A stretch of DNA of 64,000 bases, taken from Pterois miles. Lineage: Eukaryota; Chordata; Actinopteri; Perciformes; Scorpaenidae. Numbering within the stretch: position 1 is the stretch's first letter; each line of letters opens with the position of its first letter. The DNA is taken from positions 7,549,001 to 7,613,000 of the forward strand of contig CAMQGK010000144.1 in NCBI GenBank assembly GCA_947000775.1, read 5' to 3'. This document shows, in pieces, positions 36,701 to 45,700 of this stretch. Position numbers and translations under genes: made by a program. The notes under the pieces were generated by a model that saw only the letters and a list, made by a program, of their open reading frames with translations, was not told where the DNA came from and searched no databases.

Positions 36701-39700
36701 TTTGGCAGCTCTAATTGAGAGATGTCTCTAATTTGTTTTCCTCCGTGATTACATACAGAATATTAGAAACACCACCACTAACTGTGACGACAATGCAAAA
36801 ACATGTAGTTGAACATGTTAACACATTAACATTAAAACCATTATAAAAGTAAACTTGCATGGCTGAACAGTTGTACTGGATTGCATTAGACTGTACAGTT
36901 GTACCCTAGAAAGAGGCCACAGTGTACACTGCTGCTATAATCACCTGATTGTAGTCATGCCTTCAGCCTATTGCCACCTCCCTAATATAATTGCATAATT
37001 TTGTCTATAACAGGAAAATCTCAACATTTAGTGATTACAATTTCCTTTATTTTTAAATGAATATACCCCTCTGCGCTGTAATGTGTTGATTATTCAAGAC
37101 TGGTGATGTTTGTCTTTCAGGTCTCCTACAGGCTCTTTGAAGACACCGGCCTGTTTGAGACCTTCAAGATCCCTGTAAATGAATTCATGAACTACTTCCA
37201 TGCCCTTGAGAATGGTTACAGAGACATACCATGTAAGCTTGAACTTCTCTCTCCTTCTCATATTCTGCTTCAGTTTACTTACAAGCATGTTGTAAGCTGT
37301 AACAATGATAGCAGCCACTGGAGGGAAACGTCAGCCCATCATATATGAGTGTGTGCAGCCTTTATGTTGTTACGAGGAACATAAGCAGCCTAACAGTGCA
37401 CCCTGGTGGAGGCGATCAGGCACGATCACTGAACATACTTGTTTTTCTTCCCTGACCCAGATCACAACAGGGTCCACGCCACAGATGTGCTTCATGCAGT
37501 CTGGTACCTCACCACACAGCCTGTGCCTGGTCTACCCAGCCTCATCACTGACCACGGCTCAGCCAGTGACTCAGGTGGGTCCATTAGTACATACATGCAG
37601 ACATTTGGTGGGGTTGAGGTGTGTATGGGAATCTTTCAGTCCATAAAAGTGTGTCGGAAGATGTCACATAAGAACACATAAGCTCCCAACACCTTTTTAT
37701 TCAGTTTTTCTAACTTTTGTTAAGCCACATAAAGACTGTCTATATGTAGGCCAGACTTTTTTATTTAGATCTTTCCATCTGCCTGCAGCTTTACTGTGAG
37801 CCACCTCATTAATGTCGGAGCATCAAACCTGCAGGAGCCTGTGTTCTTATCCTACTTACAGTTTGTCTTATCTTAGTCAGGCTTTTGGCACTTGCGTTTA
37901 CGTACCAAACACTATTTGAAGTCTGGAACAGCATGAAATTGCAGGCAGATTAGAGTTCCCTCTCACCCATATTTCCATAACCTCATTTGTACGCCTTACT
38001 AGGGCCATCCCTTTGATCCACATATAAGTGGATTTGAACGTTCAAGTGTGTGTTACTGCAAGTGTGTGTTTAGACGTGTGCACATGAGTGCATCATGTGT
38101 GCCACCCTTCTCCTCACTCTCCTCTCTTTGTCTGTCCCCCCCATGGCTAGACTCTGACAGTGGAATAACACACAGTCATATGGGCTTCCTGGTTTCAAAG
38201 ACCTACACTGTGTCAGAAGACGGTTACGGCTGCCTGTCAGGCCTCATACCGGCTCTGGAGCTCATGGCCCTTTATGTGGCTGCCGCAATGCATGACTACG
38301 ACCACCCCGGACGGACCAACGCTTTCCTTGTGGCTACCAGCGCCCCACAGGTACTCGTGCTATCCAGCCTGTTGTAGGCAGAATAGCATTTGATCAGGAG
38401 CAATGTCAGTAGAAGTGACTTTGTTTGATTTACTTTTACAATACTCAGTTTTCTTTGTAATCAACAAGATGATCAGTTGGTTGTTGATTTTCGGAGAATC
38501 GGACAGTCAGCTGCTCCTCGTTGCTTGTTAGATTATTTCCTCTGAATATTTCATCAGAGATGAGTTTTCCCATTATTTTTTTGATCTTTTAATATAATTT
38601 CTGTCTATATTCTTTTTTTTTTTTTTTTTAACAATCACACATACTTTGGGAGAGTAGGTTCAATATTTTCTTAGCTCTGACACTTGTCCATTGTTCTGTC
38701 ATTTCATTGGTTGTTTTAACTGCATACTTTTCTAATGCAAGATGAGGCTGTTTAGCAGAGAGGGAAGACCCTGTGAATATAGTTTGTGTTCAGGTCTTCA
38801 TTGTGCCCTGATCATGTTTATATCTTAAATAATAATCCAGACTTTAAAAATAACAATTTGATAACATTTTCTTCACAGAAATGAATGAAATACCGAGACA
38901 TAGGCCAACTCTTTTTAAAAAGGTGTCTTACACCCCAAAGTCAAGAGGGCCTTGCAACCCCCCGTGAAGTCTTGATGACCCCTAGAGGGAGTCGGGACCC
39001 CCAGATGGGGAACCAGTGATATACGTCATCTCTCGTCTCTTTTTAGTACTGTATGTGCAGGATTGCTGGAATCACATACAGACATTTCTGTACTTGTTTA
39101 TGTAAAAGTAAAGTGCTTGTGTGTTTGCAGGCGGTGCTCTACAATGATCGGTCTGTTCTGGAAAACCACCACGCTGCCTCAGCCTGGAACCTCTTCATGT
39201 CACGTCCAGAGTACAATTTCCTCGTCAACCTGGACCACGGGGAGTTCAAGCGCTTCCGTTTCCTGGTCATTGAGGCCATATTGGCCACTGATCTAAAGAA
39301 GCACTTTGACTTCCTGGCTGAGTTTAATGCCAAGGTATAGTTCTAAAAACACAACGCTGGACATTAAACATTCAAAAGACGTGACTTTTAGGTCTGAAGA
39401 ATTTATGAATATGCTGATTAAAGGAACAGTGTGTAACAATTAGGGGGATCTATTATCTGAAATGCGATATAATATTAATAAGTATGTTTTCACTAGTGTT
39501 TAATCAACTGAAAATAAGAATGGTTGTGTTTTTGTTACTTAAGAATGAGTCGTTTCTATCTACATACAGAGCAGGTCCTCTTCATGGACTTCATGGAGCT
39601 GTTTCAACTGTAGCCCAGAATGTTTAAACTAAACACTGGCTCTAGATAGGAGCATTTGTGTTCTCCTACCCGCTTGGCACATGGGAGAAGTTTCAGCTGG

Positions 39701-42700
39701 TTGCAGTCTGCAATCTCACCACTAGATGCTGCCAGATTCTACACACTGCTCTCTTGCACTCTTTAAATACCTTGAAAATGTGAATTTGGAAAAATCATGA
39801 ACTTTAAAACTTCTTGGATAGTTTATTGACCTTTGATAGAAGTAATTTTGTGGGTTCAGGATTATAGGTCAACACTGGGCAACGAATACTTATCCTCAGA
39901 TAGTGAAAACTTTTACTAGTAAATATGTTTTTTTGTTTTTTAGAAAGAAAGAAAGATATTCCTTTATTAGTCTCACAGTGGGGAAATTCAGTTTTTACAC
40001 TCTGTTTTTCACACAGTACATATACATGTCAATGGAGAGATGTCAGAGTGAGGGGGCTGCTCCTGACAAGCGCCCAGAGCAGTTGGGGGTTTGGTGCCTT
40101 GCTCAGGGGCACCTCGGCAGTGCCCAAGAGGTAAACTGGCACCTCTCCAGTAACCAGTTGGTCTTGGTCCATGGGGGTCTTGAACCCGTGACTTCCGCGT
40201 CCTAACCCAAGTCCTTACAGACTGAGCTACTGCCGCCCCCAAACTAGAAACTAGATAAATTGTCTGGTAAACTTTAAATGGTACCAGTATTATTCAGTCC
40301 AGTGTATGCTGTAGAGGTCTCAGGTGCTTTTCTCATACATTTATACCTCAGCACTTTAGATACTGGAAAAAAGCTTTATTTAAAGGTAAATGTCCAGTGG
40401 TTTTCGAGGAACAGGTCTGTTTGTGCAGGACATTGTAGGACTCGTAGTGCGTCCAGCTCAAGTCAACAACATAAAGCTCCCTGCAGCTTTTCAAGAACTC
40501 ATTTAAGTGCAGACAGATTGTTGGCTTTGGATTTGAGGGTCTTGGCTTTTTCCATTGTGAGTATTAGTACAGCGGTAGTGCTCGATGGCCAGGGCCTGTC
40601 AGCTAGCACTGAGCTCGCTGGCTTGGCAACAAAAGTAACAGCAGCATGTCTCACTGTGGTGTGCCCTGCTCTGCTCTTCCTGGAAGAAAATTAGCTTTCT
40701 GTGAAGTACCCATCAAGTTTCTCACTTGATCTCTTCACGTCCTGAATTATTAGGTTAGAATGATATGATTCTTGGAGTCAGATCTGAAGCTCATGAGAAA
40801 TAACTAGAGGTCAAATTCATATTCATAAAAAGTGTTGAGGTTAAAGCAAACTACAGCTAGCAACACAAACTGTAAGTGGTCATAACATATTTAAAGCATA
40901 GTAATTAAAATGTATACATGTATACAGGTCTACTAGTGTAACACATGATAGAGGTGGAAACTGCAATTAAAGCCTTAAGGGGTAGTTCAGGTGTTTTGAA
41001 GGGTTAGAGTTAGTATGGGGTACTCTTCCATAATCAGTACCTACAGTGCATGATGGTCGGCTCACCCCCAGCTTGGAGAAGCAGATAGGAGTCTATGTTT
41101 CCGAAGGGGAACTGAAGCCATTATCTATGATCTAGCCAAAGCAACCAGTCTCCTTTTGAGAAAAAGTAAATTTAATGTTGGAGAAAACGGGGGTTACTGG
41201 TCTACCGCTGTCAATTGGTTAGTTTGTTTGTGTTACCGTGTGTCTTTGGTTAGTCTGGATTCACCAAAGTTACACTGTAACACAAACAAACTAACCTATC
41301 AAGGCAGCGGTAGACCAGCAACCCGTGTTCTGCGAGGTAAAATTAATTTTTTTTTTTTTGTTCTTGGCTTTGGCAAGAACATAGATGGAAACAATGGCTT
41401 CAGTTCCCTGCCACAAAGGGCTGTCTAACGGCCGTGTAAAGCAGTGAAACTATTCCAAATATAGCATGCACTTAAACTGATATTGCTTTTTTTAGGTGGG
41501 CCTTTCTTTTAGGTGGCTAAAATATGTTTTGCTGTTGACCCATCCACAGCAGTATATTGCTTTACTTGTCTCAGTACTCCTATCTGCTTCTCCAAGCTGG
41601 AGGCATGCCGACCGTCATCTACTGTATGTACCTCATATGATCCCACTTCAAAACACTCAAACTATCCCCTTAATTTTGTAGTCCACAGTGCATCCCAGTG
41701 TGGCTGTATGTCTTCTCCCTGGTTAATAAATCCCCTAGACATTAAAATGAATACACAGTCTTTGAACAACAGATGAATGGCATCACATTTACATAATATC
41801 TACATATCACATGCTGTCTCCCATCATATTTGAATATGTTAAATGTCAACATGTCTCTTTGTTGATCCTCTAGGTGGGTGATGATCCATCCACAGGTATT
41901 GATTGGTCCAATGAGAACGACAGGTTGCTGGTCTGCCAGATGTGCATTAAGCTGGCTGACATCAATGGGCCTCTGAAGTGCAAGGACCTGCATCTGCAGT
42001 GGACAGAGGGCATCGTCAACGAGTTCTATGAACAGGTTTGTGAACCATCTCTGAGGGGAACCTGGACCTCGTTTGTAGATATTAGACTAAAGATCAACGT
42101 ATTGTCATGTTTACATGCAGGGGGGACACAGCAACACAAACGCCTGCACAGTATAACACACTATCCAATACACTGCTCCTGTAATATTTAATCATACCTT
42201 TGTGAGGGTTTGGTTGAAGAGAATGTTGAGGTGTCAGTGTTATGGTACTATCTGACATTGTTATATAATTTAGATTTTAGTTTTTATATTTATATGACTT
42301 ATGTTATTCTGTCGTTGAGTTAGCCATGACCTATTTTATTCTGAATCTTTTTACGCTCTGTAAACAAGAAATAATGTCAACAGTATTAAATGTAACTCGG
42401 TGTCAAAGCCTGGCAGTGTAGAGTAGATGTATCGTGTTGCCTGAAATATAAACATACAACACAGACAGACAGTACAAGAATTGATGTGAAACAGTGGGCA
42501 GATGTGCATGTTTGTGTTGCTGTACATGTGAAGATCCTCACTGACATAATGCATTCCCAAGCCACAGACCTTGAAGGATAAGTTGGTAACACTTCACATT
42601 ACAGGTCTGCAAATTTCATGGTAATTAGGTGAGAATTAGCAAGTAACCTAATTGAAATTTCTTTGGAATTACTGCCAAATTACCCCAATATTTACCTCAT

Positions 42701-45700
42701 AATTTATTGAAAATTCATCCATCGTCAACCACTTTTCCCGTTAGGGGTCGCGAGGGGGCTGGAGCCGATCCCAGCTGGCATTGGGCGAAGGCGGGTTCAC
42801 CCTGGACAGGTCGCCAGTCCATCACAGGGCACATAGAGACAGACAACATATAGACAGACAACCATTCACTCTCACATCCACGGGCAATTTAGAGTCATCA
42901 ATTAAACAGCATGTCTTTGGAATGTGGGCGGAAGCCGGAGAACCCGGAGAAAACCCACGCTATCACGGGGAGAACATGCAAACTCCACACAGAAGAGTCC
43001 CATCTTGTACAACGAATGGGTTTGGTGCTAAGAGCCATGAACGAGCTGACAAACTAATCCATTTTTGGTTTTCTTTGTTTTTTTTTTGACTCAAAAATAA
43101 TAAGTAAAGAAAATATAGAAGGTTATGAACCTTATCCTCTCAGCACCACAGCTAGATGCAGTATCTTAATCTTAACATGCCTATCCTACCCATAATTTTA
43201 ACTTTCACCTTGACACCGACCTCTGAACTTCCCCTTACAACCAACCAGAATGTCCTTAATATGCAAGTTAACACATACACATAGACAAGGGGTCAATATA
43301 TTTAAACTACTTGAATTAATCGCACAGTTTTGCCTCAAATAGTCGAGATGGGCAGAACAGGATGAGTCCTGATAGCATGTTGAGTGTTTCAGACAAATTC
43401 ACTCTATTTAATCTCAAACTCATAGAGGCAGGTACAGAAACTGAACTACAGTCCTCTTCTCTTTATTTCTTCCTCCACATAGACTCTGAGCTTCAAGCTT
43501 GATTGCTTTTTGTTCCTTTAATTCATTTTTCATTCAGTCTTTCTGGCATATTGTGATAGTGATGGCAGTGCTCCCTCTGAGAGCTATCTCTGTGTGAGGT
43601 GCCGTCATTTTTCCATGACAAAATGAATGCACTGGTTTGGTTATGTATTCTACTTTTGCATTATAAATGTCCATGTTATTTACATGAGCCAAGGGAAAGG
43701 TAGCAATAGTAAAGGTCTCTTGTAGCTTTGACTGTAACAATGTGCTGATTCACGTGTGCTTTATATGTGTGGCTATATCATATGTTATCATAAAAGTGGC
43801 CACTTTATTAGGTATACCTATACAATCTATTGTAATTTACCACAACAAAACAACTCTGCCATAAATTGTACTTTTACAAAAATTCATAATGTTTTGTTGA
43901 CATTGCCCAAAATACACCGAATTCAAATATATGCTTTTTGTTTGTTTGTTTGTTTGTTTGTTTTTTGTTTTTTGTTTTTTTGAGTGCTCCAGGGATGACT
44001 TATTGTTGTAGGCCAACCAGGAAGTTAGCATCGCACCGGTTCCCTCGACAAAAAGCCAATGGGAATTTTCCATTGGGTTTTAGTCAACTGCAGAAAATAA
44101 GCTCTGTGGCAAACACATATTTATGATACCTGCATGTTTTATTCTGCAAGATAATCTTTACGCAGAAACATCACATTTATGATTTTTAAAGTGTGAATGC
44201 AACGTGAGGCTATAAACAAACTACAACATGGTGGCATGAAGTGAGTATACACAATGAGGATGAAATATATTATGAATGCAGTCCAGTACAATACCACCAC
44301 TAACTATGCTAAAACATGTAGCTGAATTCACAGTTCTTGGACTAAAAACCTACGCATAAAAGTAAAAACTTTATGGCAGGATAGTTGTATTGGTTTGCAT
44401 TAGATTGTACGGGTGTGCCTAATAAAGAGGCCACAGTGTACAGAGCTGATATAATCACCTGAATCTAGTCATGCCTTCAGCCTAATGCCACCATCAGTGA
44501 CCTTTGTTACAGTACAGTATGTCCCCTTGGTACTGAATGGCTGCTAATTGCCTCTGAGTCACGCTCAGGCCCAGCCTTAATGTACCTCGCTACTTCAGAT
44601 TGGCGACACAACCAGCATGTTATAAGCCTCTCTGTGGTCTATGGGGAAGTCTCGCAGGAGAAGTGCTCTTCAGTGACAATAGTTTTAGGGCTGCTAGATG
44701 TGGTGACGCAGGCAGGCTGCCCAGGCAACTGTCATTCAGATGGAGCAGCAGCCTCTGATTACACTGACAGCCTTGAAAGACCAACAACATCAATAAAAAG
44801 CAGCTAAGCAATACAACTCCTATTCAGTACAGAATACCTTCAGGCACGTAAAGTAGATAATGCACACACACCATCATCAGCTCAAGAAACTGTGTAGACA
44901 GAGCCTCCAGGGTAAGATTTGTTCATCATGATGACTTTCTGAAATTGATTAAGATGTGTGAACAAGGATGTGGGTGTCTTGAATCTGTATCATAATACTG
45001 GGTGAATCTCTGGGCTTACACAGGCTTACACTTAATATATACCATATGTCCTACTACCAAATATGAACAGCACTGTATTTATTTGGATAGCTCAATTCTG
45101 TATTCATAAGTATTTCTTGAACAGATCACGAGAAACCTTGCAACGCCTCTGAACTCATCTGTTTAGGATGTAGTCATGGTGACAGCTGTGTCTCAGAGCT
45201 CCACTTCTCCTTGTTTTATGTCCACTCACCTATCAAGAAAGTCCAAGAAGGTGCAGATCCATCTCAGATCTGATCTTTTGACGACACTCATTGTGTTTTA
45301 CATTAGCAGCTAACTCGCTGCTCTGCGGGAACAAAAGCATGTAGAGTGGATGGGATGACACTTCGGGTCAGTTACCAAGGCAACCAGGAAACCTTACAAT
45401 AGCTGTTATTACTTACCATCTATACAGCCGTCACAGATGCTGCTGTCCCACTTCTATATTCTGTATTTTTATTTTCTTTAGGCCTTTGCGTAAATGTTTT
45501 TCATGGCCGATTTTAACTCAGCTTTATGGTTCACTATTTTGTTGGTAGATCTGTTACACTGTGTTTTGAGTGCTGACAGGCCCTCAAATGATTTTATTTA
45601 GTTTCACCTCTCTGATGCAACCTTCCTGTTCTTCCTCTACTAACACTTAAACCTATCCCTTATTGTGAACCAAATAACTCAGGACCTGAAAGATGTAGGT

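Larger units (their letters stand above)
39335..41873 (+). other. pde3a: pde3a intron before the LADINGP exon
   Basis: A 2.5 kb intron largely made of three insertions: a TTAA MITE (39418-39766), a SINE on the minus strand (39942-40240) and a fold-back TTAA element (40975-41673). Between 40270 and 40970 I see no recognisable repeat. Confidence 0.75.
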
